Positions 28,182 to 37,500 of a DNA stretch of 37,500 nt are shown here, one piece after another. Source of the stretch: Hypsibius dujardini (taxonomy: Eukaryota; Tardigrada; Eutardigrada; Parachela; Hypsibiidae); the NCBI GenBank assembly GCA_001579985.1, contig LRSR01009503.1, positions 1 through 37,500 on the forward strand, in the 5' to 3' direction. Each line of letters opens with the position of its first letter. The stretch's first letter is position 1. The notes under the pieces were generated by a model that was not told the origin of the DNA, ran no database searches, and was given only the letters and a program-made list of their open reading frames with translations. A program made the translations under genes and the position numbers.

Positions 28182-28752
28182 CAGAGATAATGAAAAACAA
28201 CAGTGCCGTCAAGAGATTCATTGTAGTATTGGGACCACCGCTCGATCATCTCGTTATTGTAATCCTCAGATACAGGAACCGATGAAGAGTTTGCCGTGAA
28301 TTTATTGCTGTCCTGTCCGAAGAAGACTTTTTAATAAAGAATTTATTGCCGCTATCCCAATTACTTTTATACATTTTCAGTTCAATCTACTGGTCACATT
28401 TAAGAACAACAATTGACACTGCCTCCATGGATGGAAGTAACCGTCAAGTCTGGGTCACTGGAGTCCGGACCTTTTCATTGGCTTTGGATTACGAAGCAAA
28501 CGACCTTTACTGGGCAGACCACAGTAAGCTGACGTGGTTGTCAAAACACGAACTTATCTACAGTCGAAGGTCCGTTGGTGTATGTTCTGCACTAAATCGT
28601 CTCTTTGGACACGTTTACGTCCGGATCCGTCAATGTAACTGACAACAACCGACTGATGAAATGTCCGGCCGTCATAGTTGACGGCGACACTTCCAAACTC
28701 TTTGCCAGAGTAAAAGCGACATATAACCCGTCAAAATGTGAACTAATCAAAT
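28182..28752 (+). repeat. Duplicate of 11503-12065 (third YWTD copy, continued)
   Basis: Picks up the YWTD homology exactly where it stopped at 25239 (CAAGAGATTCATT, CCACCGCTCGATCATCTCGT). It ends near 28752, where the AT-rich inverted ATP-synthase-f block begins. Confidence 0.9.
28381..28640 (+). pseudogene. Isolated YWTD exon 4 (third copy), frame intact
   Basis: After an ATTTTCAG acceptor the exon reads SIYWSHLRTTIDTASMDGSN, RQVWVTGV and ALDYEANDLYWADHSKLTWL, a textbook pair of LDL-receptor class B strands. In copy 1 the same exon has lost one base (near 11810), so this stranded copy is the better version. The 3' part, after RLFGHVYV, shifts frame in both copies (SGSVNVTDNNRLMK continues in another frame), so the exon end is uncertain. 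Confidence 0.65.
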
Positions 28753-28759
28753 GAAATAC

Positions 28760-29665
28760 TTTCAGAATTGAAATTAAACAATTAAATTAGCTGAACTGAA
28801 CTGAACTGAAGTAAATAAAATAAAACAATCTATTCCGTTACACTTATATTGCGAAAATTAAATTGAATTAAAGAATATACTTTCAGAGGTTAATCCGTAA
28901 ATTAGTCGAACTAAATTAAATTAAAATAAATTAAGTCAGAGTTTTCCTTGTACTCGTATTGCAAAACTTAAATTAAATAATCTAAATAATTGAAGGCGTA
29001 GAAAAATGGCATTGTAAACAGAAACGTAAACAAATAACTAATTCAACACACGAAAAAAAAAATGAAAAAAGGTGAAAATGAACAGTAAAATGGAATAGTC
29101 GCAGTGATCTGGGGCAAGATGCTCTAATGAATTAATTAATTGATGAGAACGGCAATCAATTCGAGAGGAAATTTGTCTGGCTAATTCAGAAATTCAGAAA
29201 AACAGAAGCTTTTACAAATTTGGCGATAATACTTTTTCCTAGTTACTCAGTAACACTCAAAATAGCATAACACTACTATTACTAAAATTGTCGAATAAAG
29301 TGTTTAGTAGATTTAGTTGCTAGTAAGAAAATATTTCTATAAAACAAATAATTCTCCTTTCTTTCATACATTCAAAACAGTTGATTAACTTTTATATAGA
29401 TTTTTTATCAAGCATTATTAAAATATACATTTGCATTTTGTCCTATATTAGTTATAAAATAAAATATAGCTTAAATGGTCGGTTTTGGAATTAAACAACG
29501 TTTACATTTGTGTTAAACGATATTATTAATAAATGTTCAAGTACCATAAAATAAAACAACATTTTTTGTCTAATATTTTCATCAATAAATGAAAAAAATT
29601 GTGAAGGACTGTGTCAAAGTAAACAATCAATTTGTGCATACCAATACGTCTATCAATTAATTGAT
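28760..29665. repeat. AT-rich block, inverted relative to 17.2-18.0 kb
   Basis: Complementary in order to 17190-18010. No gene seen. Confidence 0.6.
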
Positions 29666-29729
29666 TGATGAGATTAAACTTGCATTTCAAACCATCATTC
29701 CCCTTTCTCGCTTTTGAAAGTCTACTCAC

Positions 29730-30062
29730 CTTGACTAACCGCTCTCGACATGGCCATGGGATTAATGCTACGTCGTGACAGCCATGCCGGAACCTCCCCA
29801 ATCTTCACCTGTCGGATTGGCGTGTCCGCTGAATAATAATTAAAAAAGCCTATAAAATGAAGGCAATATATCAATCAAGCCCAGCCGAAAACGCTAAATT
29901 TAACGGGCAATCAAATCGAGTCAATACATCAATCAAGCCCAGCTGACCATGCTAATATGAATCGGCAACCAAATTCAGCCAATCAACAATCGAGCAATGC
30001 CCACAATGCTGAAAAGTCGTTCACGCTTTCCGTAGAAGCGGGCCAGATTGTACGGGCCGTGG
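29730..30062 (-). pseudogene. ATP5MF: ATP synthase subunit f, exon 2 and part of exon 1
   Basis: Exon 2 (29828-29730, 99 nt) encodes DTPIRQVKIGEVPAWLSRRS and INPMAMSRAVSQ with a GTGAGT donor. A fragment of exon 1 (30062-30025) encodes HGPYNLARFYGK with a damaged donor (GTGAAC). Homology ends abruptly at 30062-30066, so the start codon is missing. The conserved FG and PVAM residues are altered. It belongs to the inverted duplicate of 16.8-18.0 kb. Confidence 0.75.
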
Positions 30063-30066
30063 AAGT

Positions 30067-30662
30067 AATTTATCGAGATACGAAAGTTATCGAGAACTCA
30101 TTGTTCGACAAGATTGTTAATTAAATTGTAAGTGTAAAAAACTTATTATCACTTCCCCATAACAATGAATTAAAAATCCAAGAATTTGTATCTCTTCCAA
30201 TGTCAGTCAAGTCGCAATTGGATTTTATCACATGAAGGACTTCTCAATCTTTGATCCACAAAAACACAAGAGTGGTTCAGACTATTCTAAAGTATTTCAC
30301 TTCCCATGGAATCTTCTGTTGCAAAGTCTGTCGACATTGGAAGCGCGTCCTTCTTCTACCCGATATCAACTACACAATTGCTATTAACTACGATCAGGAA
30401 CAATGGCGTATCAACAATTGGGCAGACTGGTCGGCTAGAATGTCAAAATGGCGGGAGGGAACTTTTAGCCCTTTTAAATGCACGAGATCACAAAGAGGCA
30501 GAGAGGGAACATGTAGCTTAAAGATAAACTGATTGAGTGAGATTGCCCGAAGGACCGGGGAGGAACGGAGGGAGCGGGGACCTTTGGAACCCTGTGACGT
30601 TCGGATTAATTACCTTATTTGCCACAGATATTTTGCCACTTATTTCTAAGCTTGATTCTCAG
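30067..30662. other. Possible exon in two competing frames
   Basis: 30306-30521 is open in one frame (KSVDIGSASFFYPISTTQLL, GRLECQNGGRELLALLNARD) and 30251-30532 in another. Neither has a recognisable domain. 30540-30600 is purine-rich and unassigned. Confidence 0.25.
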
Positions 30663-30829
30663 GAAAAGTTCCTCACACGTACATTCTCCGTAAATTCTCG
30701 TCTTGCCCGAATGATATTGTGCCTAATGTGACCGGACTACATTTGAAGTACACATACTTTGCCATCACGGAGAATGAGACCTGCGCATCTGCATTACTGG
30801 GCGTTCTCGTCATTGGGCACCATGAATAG
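30663..30829 (+). CDS. Possible last exon of an unrecognised protein
   Basis: After GATTCTCAG, the frame reads KVPHTYILRKFSSCPNDIVP, NVTGLHLKYTYFAITENETC and ASALLGVLVIGHHE before TAG. It has two N-glycosylation sequons (NVT, NET) and two cysteines, as in secreted domains. No convincing upstream exon was joined to it, so it may be a fragment. Confidence 0.35.
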
Positions 30830-31777
30830 AAAACGGTAACACTGACCGACTGGACTTTTGAATACCAAATCAGTTCCGGATCACATCAGCCATGAAAACT
30901 CTAATGTTGGAAAACAAACATTCCGATACTGAGCATCAATCTAAAAGGTTGCTTCTCACCACATGCCTTGTTTGCTCACATTAAGGCCAAAAATGTTTTG
31001 ATTTAATTAAATGAAATTTAAAATATACTTTCTGAATTTTCAAAAAAAACTTCTCAAAGGGGTAAGAACCTACTTAGCACCACCTTGCTAACACTTGGAC
31101 CGCCCGGAAAACATCCAGTCCCACGTGTCGACATTTTTTTTCTCAGTATCAAAAAAATGAGGGACTTGAGACTGGTCCTTAGTGCATCTAGTAAAACTGG
31201 TATTGCAATATTCGAGTGAATACAAGCGGAGTTAAAAATTAATAACAATTAGGAAAAGGTTAGAACTCTGCCTAATGATTCGCTGCGCTACCACTGGTTG
31301 TAACCACTACGAATGACGTGTAACTGACATTTTGTGACTGTGTAGTCACTCGTTTGACTGTTTTTAGTCCATTCTTCCTCAGCGGCGCTACGGTTCCCAC
31401 TACCACTGAAACGGTTATATTTGATGGTTGTGGGGAATTTTCCAAACGATTCCGTTAGGATTTGCAAGTAATCATTCATTCTTTCCCTAATCTAGCAAAG
31501 TTTTGCTAGACCCGGTTCTATCCGTATACCCAAAACACCTGGTTACCAGAGGGTTAAACCGCTTAGTATCGCACCCTCGCACATAACACGATTTCTTCAC
31601 GATAGGCTGCTTAGATGTTTTGATTGTAAGAGTAGATGAAATGTCATCTGCCACGGTGAATTAAATAATTATACTTCGAAAAATGTAACGCAAAAAATAC
31701 TGGTACTTGTGTGTTAAACAGCAAATAAACCAAATGGGAGTCAATGCCAGTAAGCATTAAAGCTAAAACCTACTGTA
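30830..31777. other. No gene recognised
   Basis: Mixed-composition sequence. The minus-strand frames at 31054-31248 and 31288-31479 have no domain. Confidence 0.3.
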
Positions 31778-32258
31778 AAAACTGTTTAATGAACATTCTA
31801 ATTAATGCAGATGTATATTTGAAATAATAAAAAATCCCAATGAAATATGAGATGAATTCACTGAATAGGAGAAACATTCCGGGCTCCTCGTACAGGAAGT
31901 AGGTGCACTATACAGAAGTGGGTGATATGTTCAGACCACACTCCGTGCGTGTTCATTTTAGCTGCAAGACCGCGGACTTTATTTATCGTCACAAAAAGAC
32001 CCTCGACTTGCCATCGGGCATTTCGAATGGGTAGCGCAACGGAGAAATTTCATCGTGCAGCGCTTGAAACAGGTTTCTTGCGATCCTACAAACCGGAAAC
32101 TCTGACAAACATTTCGTCATTGCTTTACACAAAGGCATTAGGTCGAAAATATTGCAATGTCGTTTGGACCGCTGAGAAAGCCCTAAATAACAACGACCCA
32201 TGAGAAAAATACTAATACATTTGCGGTTTTTCATATTTTCATATTTAGACAAAAAATA
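31778..32258 (+). repeat. 5' flank and leader of cassette copy 2
   Basis: Matches 6585-7140 but lacks the three tandem palindromes; a single half-palindrome GTGCACTATA remains at 31902. The conserved ORF (RPRTLFIVTKRPSTCHRAFR) is at 31952-32203. Confidence 0.8.
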
Positions 32259-32282
32259 TTGGCTTGGGTTTTCCATCTCGGT

Positions 32283-33423
32283 ATGGGTCTCTCATTTCTA
32301 CGTTTAAACCTACATGGTCTATATATCACTGCTCTAATTACCGTTATCATCACCATCAGCCCTTCAGAAGCAGCATGTTGTCAGGATAACAATAACCACT
32401 GTGGTGCCACCCTGTCATCATTATGCGAGTCCTCCAACCTTCTGCCCGATTCTCTCTACAACTGCGAAGAAGGAGGCGATCCAAAACAGATCCGTATATG
32501 CCTTGATGGATGTCAAGCCCACGTGGGAGGCAATGATATCTGCAAGCGTGTGCCGGGAGACAATAAAACAGCCTCGCAACTGCTGTCTGACACCGAGTTA
32601 AAACAGGGACAGAGCCTCTTTTCTCCGGACAAGAAGTCAAAACTGTTGATGCAGATGAATGGGGACCTCGTCGTGTCCATTATTGGTGCAGATCTAACGG
32701 AAAAGTCAGTGTGGTCGACTGGAACCAGCTCACTAGTACAGCCGCCCGTATCGGTCAGATTGTTAGAAAACGGTGACTTGGTCTTGCTTAATGATAAGGG
32801 TGAAACAATGTGGAGACTGGGAACAGCTGGCGCAAAGTATGCTGGTGCTTCGCTGTGGGTGCGAAATGGGGGTTTATTATGCCTCGCAAATGAGCCAAAT
32901 GGGAACTGCTTATGGAAATCAAATGCTGCGGTAACATCGACGCCAATTTCAAAATTTGTTCCAGGTAAGAACTAGGACTATGCCTTTTGTGTATCTTAAC
33001 ATGGACAAATACTAGGCCAAAAAGTGTGCATTTTCAAAGTACGAGCAGGCAGATGCTCGTTAAGAACTTTTTGAAAGCGAAACCAGAACAGCTGATAGTA
33101 TGGCCAGGTGGTGGGCAAAGGGGCAAAATTCTTTTTTTTCCAAAATTTAATAAACAAAACGGCTTTACTGTACATTTTGACCCAGATGGGGGTCTGGGGT
33201 TTTATTTCCAAAGGCCCGGGCTTTGAGAACATTTTCCAACATTTCAGGTTTTCGATTAGGTTTGTTGGGATCCAATGTATGCTCTCTTAATAATGACAAA
33301 TTAAACAAGAGGGCATTCAAGATTACGCCAAAATTTAATGGAACAACTGACATTTTTGAAGATATTTTGACATCCGTTAGGGTTGAAATCAGATTTCCCA
33401 CATCGCCACGCATTTCAAAATAA
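32283..33423 (+). CDS. Secreted cysteine-rich + bulb-type lectin protein (copy 2)
   Basis: Exons 32283-32964 and 33248-33423 join in phase (GTAAGA donor, ATTTCAG acceptor) to give 285 aa ending in TAA. I chose ATG 32283 because it opens a signal peptide (LYITALITVIITISPSEA). Residues about 31-90 hold eight cysteines (CCQDNNNHC, LCESS, YNCEEGG, RICLDGCQAHVGG, ICKRVP) in an order unlike copy 1. The bulb-type lectin domain follows (MQMNGDLVVSI, LLENGDLVLLNDKGETMWRL, WVRNGGLLCLANEPNGNCLW) and is close to copy 1. A last 58-residue region with one cysteine (SNVCSLNNDK, RVEIRFPTSP) is complete here but truncated in copy 1. The gene looks intact; a secreted carbohydrate-binding defence or recognition role is inference. 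Confidence 0.75.
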
Positions 33424-34156
33424 CTGATTATAAAATACTAATGGTATACTGATTTAAAAAAATCCCTTCATTTAGGTAAATAACAAAATTTAAAAAAAAA
33501 TAAAATACATGTCTTATTTGATTATCAACAAACATATAGCACCGGTATTGCAAAAAAAACAACGAACATACATATTTTGGAACGTAAAATTTTGCACAAA
33601 ACTTAATGCGAGCTTCGCAAGTGGCATATTCGATAACATTTTTCATTCTGATCTTTGGAAAACCACAGAAAATTGTTTTTGTGAAATATTTTAACTCATG
33701 ATTTCATAATGTAACATCACGTTTCTGATTTTGTTTTGTTGACGCTAGTGCAGCCGTCCTGTTGAAATATCTGTTATGTTTTTCTAATTATTATTACTGC
33801 AATTGTTAAATAAATTATTTAGTGTGTCAGAACCCCAATTTATTGCATTTTTAGATTTATTTAAAACTTCTCACAATTGGTTTCAATTAATTTTTCAGGA
33901 CTGCAAAATTTGATTGTTTGGCTTATAACTGCGTCACATTTTGTATTTTTCCTGGAATACCTTTTTTTACTTTATGGATTTTTAAAATAGATTTAACAAA
34001 TTTTAGAGTTTATAAAAAAGGCATAACTTCACAAATTTCACATCACTTTTCACAGCGCTTTTTAGACCGTGCCATACCATGTTTGAAGTCAGTGCGATTT
34101 TGCCCTTAAGGCTAGTTGGCACTCGAGAATTTTTGTAAATTTTAAATTGATTTTTT
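33424..34156. other. No gene recognised
   Basis: AT-rich. 33690-33740 resembles 21025-21060, upstream of the dispersed repeat. This is the left part of a 2.6-kb stretch (33294-35881) that cassette copy 1 lacks. Confidence 0.35.
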
Positions 34157-34326
34157 AAGCTTGTTGGAAAGAGTAGATCGTTTCCTATGCCACCACGGAA
34201 ACCATATTTTGTTAAAAAAATGTTTGAATGGGTGCAAAACAGTCGAAACGCAGTGCCGATGCGCGGCTGTGCCTACAGCAGTCATACATCAGCGCCAGTG
34301 GCGCTTGCTAGTGCTCGTATATTTTA
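34157..34326 (+). repeat. Dispersed repeat, copy 2
   Basis: Direct-orientation mate of 21058-21232; the shared words include GTCGAAACGCAGTGCCGATG and GCGGCTGTGCCTACAGCAG. Confidence 0.75.
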
Positions 34327-34369
34327 CAGACAGACAGACAGACAGACAGACAGGCAGACAGACAGTCTA
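34327..34369. repeat. CAGA microsatellite
   Basis: CAGA units directly abut the end of the dispersed repeat. Confidence 0.9.
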
Positions 34370-34553
34370 ACCTGAATTTCGGATGAAGTTTTTTCTGGCC
34401 GGCGGTTTGTGGCCTGACAAGTGCTCACTGGCTCGTCGTGACATCAAGAAGAGAACAGGCCTCTGGAAACGAAACATGGATATCATATACGTTAACGCTT
34501 ATGCTTATGTGTGTCTTTGAAGTTTTTAAGATATTTACTGACTTTCAACTTTG

Positions 34554-35430
34554 TCAAGGGTTTCTCGAAAAATTCCTGGCCTGGAGTTCCTTTTTGCTAT
34601 GACATGTTTCGACGCTCGGAAGTGGTAGCTGCATCTTCTCCCTCATGTACCTGTCTGAGCGTGAACCGTACCAGTTCAGCTCGAAACAGCGCTCAATCAT
34701 GGATAGCTCAAGCCTAAATAATTTAAAAAACATAATAATTTTTTTAGCAAGATTCGTTTAAGCATAACACTTAATACAATATAAAATTATAAATAATTTT
34801 CGTTCACCTTCGTCCCCTTCCTTTTGATCTGAAAAGCCGTCTCGTGTGTTGGAGGAACGTCCGAGCCGGTTCTGGAACGTCAGTGCTGCATCACACGTCA
34901 CCTTCTTCTGCTGAAAGCAGTCGCTCACTAAAAAGCCGGGTTTGTTCGCGGGCTTTCTGGTTCTGGTTTTCAGCTCGGGATATCTTCTGCGCCATGGACT
35001 TTTTTAACTTTATTGAATTTTCGATCTTGCTCCTGAGTTCTTCTGCCGACATGACAGAGTTCGGCTGGTCTTCGCGAATACGATTCTGGCGGTATATTCG
35101 ATTTGGCGCTTATCCTCTTTCGTGCGCGCGGAGTGAGCGCGGACGCATGTCCTGCAGCTGCTGCAGCGGTTCACTTCCTTAAGTAAACGCAACCTTCTCG
35201 GGCACTTTCCGCATACGAATAGCTGCAGATGTTGCGGCTGTCCAGGCGACTGAGGTACGACTTCAAGTCCAAGTCAGTGAATCGTGGTGGAAGAGCAGTA
35301 AGCTATGCAGGGGAGCATTCCTTGCCGAGGACATGAAGACTGTACGATAGAGAATCATCAATGATAATCTTTTTGGGTTTCCAGTCGGGCTCGTTGTGGG
35401 TTGTCGTAGAACCTGCAGAAAGAGCCTTAA
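34554..35430 (-). pseudogene. Degenerate P-element/THAP-like transposase
   Basis: Minus-strand pieces in order: after a TTTCTGCAG acceptor (about 35411), EPDWKPKKIIIDDSLSYSLH then a TAG, then ALPPRFTDLDLKSYLSRLDS. Next is a charged helix from ATG 35052 (MSAEELRSKIENSIKLKKSM, AENQNQKAREQTRLFSERLL; 34891-35052). An exon from 34713 follows: ELSMIERCFELNWYGSRSDR, YMREKMQLPLPSVETC, ending in TGA at 34554. Coiled coil followed by a Tyr-Arg-x-Leu-Pro-Leu-Pro-Ser type segment is the layout after the THAP finger in P/THAP9 transposases. Two stops and unmatched phases show decay. The family call rests on a few motifs only. Confidence 0.35.
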
Positions 35431-35881
35431 TAGATCAATAGTGAGCTGTATTTGGCATTTACGCATGACCGTGATATGAAAATCGGTATAAATGAGCAAT
35501 CAATTAATGATCCGCTCGTATGAATTTACTGCTGGTGACGCTTGCAATCGTTAGGAATTCTCCCTGCGGCAGCGTCCGAGCAAAAAACATTCATCTGTTC
35601 GGCAAAAAATCAAGTCGCTGAAGTTGAGAAGCGAGCTGATCGATATTCAGAATATAGTAACCCTGGTTTACGGCGGTGGCAAGTAGACCTGTTCTTCTTG
35701 TCTGACATACAATCTGAAGGGACATTATTTTGCCAGTGCCAGACATAATGTTGCCTGACCCACAAATTCTTTGTCCGAATCTACTTTGCCAAGCTCTCAT
35801 ACAAAAGTTCTCAATGTAAAGCAAATACAAAATGACATGCTCGTTTCCGTCAAGCTATGCGTATCGCATGTGGGCCTGAAT
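35431..35881. other. No gene recognised
   Basis: Open frames on both strands at 35542-35748 and 35591-35830 carry no recognisable domain. Confidence 0.3.
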
Positions 35882-36110
35882 TTTGTGCGACACTAGGGTC
35901 TACAAATCGAGGACTGTTAACATAATTTATTTTTGAAACAAAAGTCTGCCGTTCTGTCTGCCTGTCTGTTTGCTGTGTTTGTGTTTGCATCTGAGTCTGT
36001 GTCTGTGTCTGTGTCTGTGTCTGTGTCTGTGTCTGTGTCTGTGTCTGTGTCTGTGTCTGTGTCTGTGTCCGTGTCTCTGTCTCTGTCTATTAACGGAATT
36101 TTTGGGCAGA
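35882..36110. repeat. TGTGTC microsatellite in duplicated block
   Basis: Mate of 9075-9290. The hexamer run (about 35995-36070) has a similar length; small differences in the CTG/GTC units suggest separate drift. Confidence 0.95.
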
Positions 36111-36450
36111 TAATTATTTGAAATAAGCATGAAATTGCAAACCGTATGTATCCTGCCGACCTCAAGGAACAGTTTTATGCCCTTAGGCGTGCATTCCGTC
36201 TGTGCCTGTTTTTTAAATATAAACCTGTGTGCATGTGTATGCGCACTGTCTGGCAATTTAAACATGTGTGAGCGTGTGTGTACGTGTAAGCGTCTGTGAG
36301 CGTCTGTGAGCGTCTGTGTGTCTCAATTTTAAACTGTGCGCACGTGTATGTGTGGCACGGGGGTGGTGCTTAGCTATCCGTTGAGGCCGGGAGGATGTAA
36401 TATAAGCTGAGATTGTTGGGTTAAACTTAATTCAAAATTCACTTAATTTC

Positions 36451-37446
36451 ATGAACTTCACAAACTTCACATTGACAACTTCACAACGCCAAACCGTGCC
36501 AAAAAACATCGACAGATTTGAGAACTTAAAAATTCGCAAAGGCAAAAGAATTCTAATTGCTGTCTTGATTTTGGGTTTGGCGAGAAATTATTCCCAAGCC
36601 GAATCGCTGTACCAAACGAAGTTCCACGGCGTTTCCGCCAGCCTTTTTTTGGTAAACCAAAAGATGGCGACCTTGTCAGACAATTTGGCCGCTCTCACAC
36701 TTAACCTCACTCAATCCGATTCTTTGATGCGACAAAGACTGACAGACTTGTCAGACACAATCTCCCGATCAGAGACGTCCTGGAAAGGAAAGATAACCAC
36801 ATTGTCAGACATTCTTTTAGGTGTGACGGGAAGTGTCACACAAGCCACTGATCGGTTGAATTTACTGGAATCCTAACTAGGAAGGACGTTTACCAATATT
36901 TTGGACGAGAAAACCTTGATGAATATTTTCAGCGGTAACGCCAGACGGAAAGGATGCGAATGTTACGAGAAACCGTGGAGGATTTCTGGTGCTCGCGCAG
37001 GGACCGTCGCTTTGGAGACTACCCGGAAAAGATGTCGGCGAGACGAGAGAACTTTCAAACATTTCCGGAGAAACGAATTTCGCAGTTGCAGTGGATTGTG
37101 TTAACCAACACCTCTACTGGACAATTCATGGAAAGGGAATTAGACGTTCTCGGTATGATGGCTCAGACAATCATCTGGTCGTCACCAAAGGTAAAATACA
37201 TCAGGACGAATAGCGTCATTTTGTGGCATTTCCTGGAGAGCGATGCTGAATATGGCATCGATTCTCATTTCTAGCTGGAATAAAATACGGATTGACCGTG
37301 GACTTTGTGTCCGGAAATATGTTTTGGGTTGAAGGCAGCGCCATTCTTGTAGCAAAAATGAGTCACGTGGAGTCTGGACACAAAACTATCATTTCACATA
37401 CGGGAATCGACGTCAATTCAGCACTTGCCGTACATCCTTCCCGCGG
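36451..37446 (+). CDS. Coiled-coil / YWTD beta-propeller protein, copy 2 (runs off window)
   Basis: Starts at ATG 36451 (MNFTNFTLTTSQRQ). A hydrophobic segment at residues 34-45 (RILIAVLILGLA), behind basic residues, could be a signal anchor or late signal peptide. Residues about 55-140 are heptad-like (NQKMATLSDNLAALTLNL, MRQRLTDLSDTISRSE). YWTD exons follow: 36933-37190 (GFLVLAQGPSLWRL, HLYWTIHGKGIRRSRYDG; GTAAAA donor) and 37275-37446 (GLTVDFVSGNMFWVEGSAIL; GTAAGT donor). They join in phase. The donor that links the coiled-coil exon (stop at 36876) to 36933 is unclear; GTGTCA near 36834 would fit the phase. Copy 1 shows what should follow: more YWTD exons and an EGF module. Likely secreted or type II surface protein. 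The frame is intact here, unlike copy 1. Confidence 0.65.
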
Positions 37447-37500
37447 GTAAGTTAATGAAGCGATTCACCATCAATTAAGCAACCATTTTATAAGTTATGC

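Overview
The window is animal nuclear DNA, not prokaryotic. Coding sequence is in short exons with GT-AG introns, several only 65-75 bp long, and no operons are visible. The encoded proteins (ATP synthase subunit f, calmodulin C-lobe, LDL-receptor-type YWTD/EGF protein, a drosomycin-like cysteine fold, pogo, hAT and P/THAP-like transposases) are typical of invertebrates. The form of subunit f and the TATA+TCAGT promoters suggest an ecdysozoan, but that is inference. CTGT/CAGA microsatellites are abundant, mostly in introns.

Layout. 1-1.9 kb: two divergent TATA promoters, an 88-bp tandem promoter repeat and an unrecognised intronless 194-codon ORF. 3.2-3.8 kb: a broken RG/Q/Y-rich gene (minus). 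4.5-5.2 kb: a clean two-exon gene for a 95-aa protein. 5.8 kb: a decayed last exon of ATP synthase f. 6.2 kb: a calmodulin C-lobe. 6.7-12.6 kb: a two-gene cassette, namely a secreted cysteine-rich + bulb-type-lectin gene followed by a coiled-coil/YWTD-propeller/EGF gene. 12.9-13.3 kb: ATP synthase f exons 2-3 (minus). 13.4-14.1 kb: a second copy of the TATA-leader repeat. 14.0-15.0 kb: a five-exon gene (minus) for an acidic protein with a SUMO-interaction-like motif. 15.1-16.5 kb: a non-autonomous hAT element with an exact 8-bp target duplication, holding two MITEs in opposite orientation and a 39-bp-arm hairpin. 16.8-17.2 kb: ATP synthase f exons 1-2. 18.3-19.6 kb: a broken multi-exon gene. 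21.3-23.0 kb: the 3' half of a hAT transposon. 23.0-28.8 kb: a third, rearranged copy of part of the YWTD gene, cut open by a complete 2.94-kb pogo/Tc1-mariner element with TA target duplication. 29.7-30.1 kb: another ATP synthase f fragment. 31.8-37.5 kb: the second lectin + YWTD cassette, running off the window; within it, 34.5-35.4 kb holds a degenerate P/THAP-like transposase.

The window is therefore a mosaic of duplicated and partly inverted gene blocks plus mobile elements. The most interesting unit is the duplicated cassette of two putatively secreted or surface proteins. In its two copies the lectin domain is conserved, but the amino-terminal cysteine-rich domain is different: drosomycin-like in copy 1, an unrelated eight-cysteine module in copy 2. 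Several gene copies are interrupted by single-base shifts, many in homopolymers, so some apparent pseudogenes may be assembly errors.
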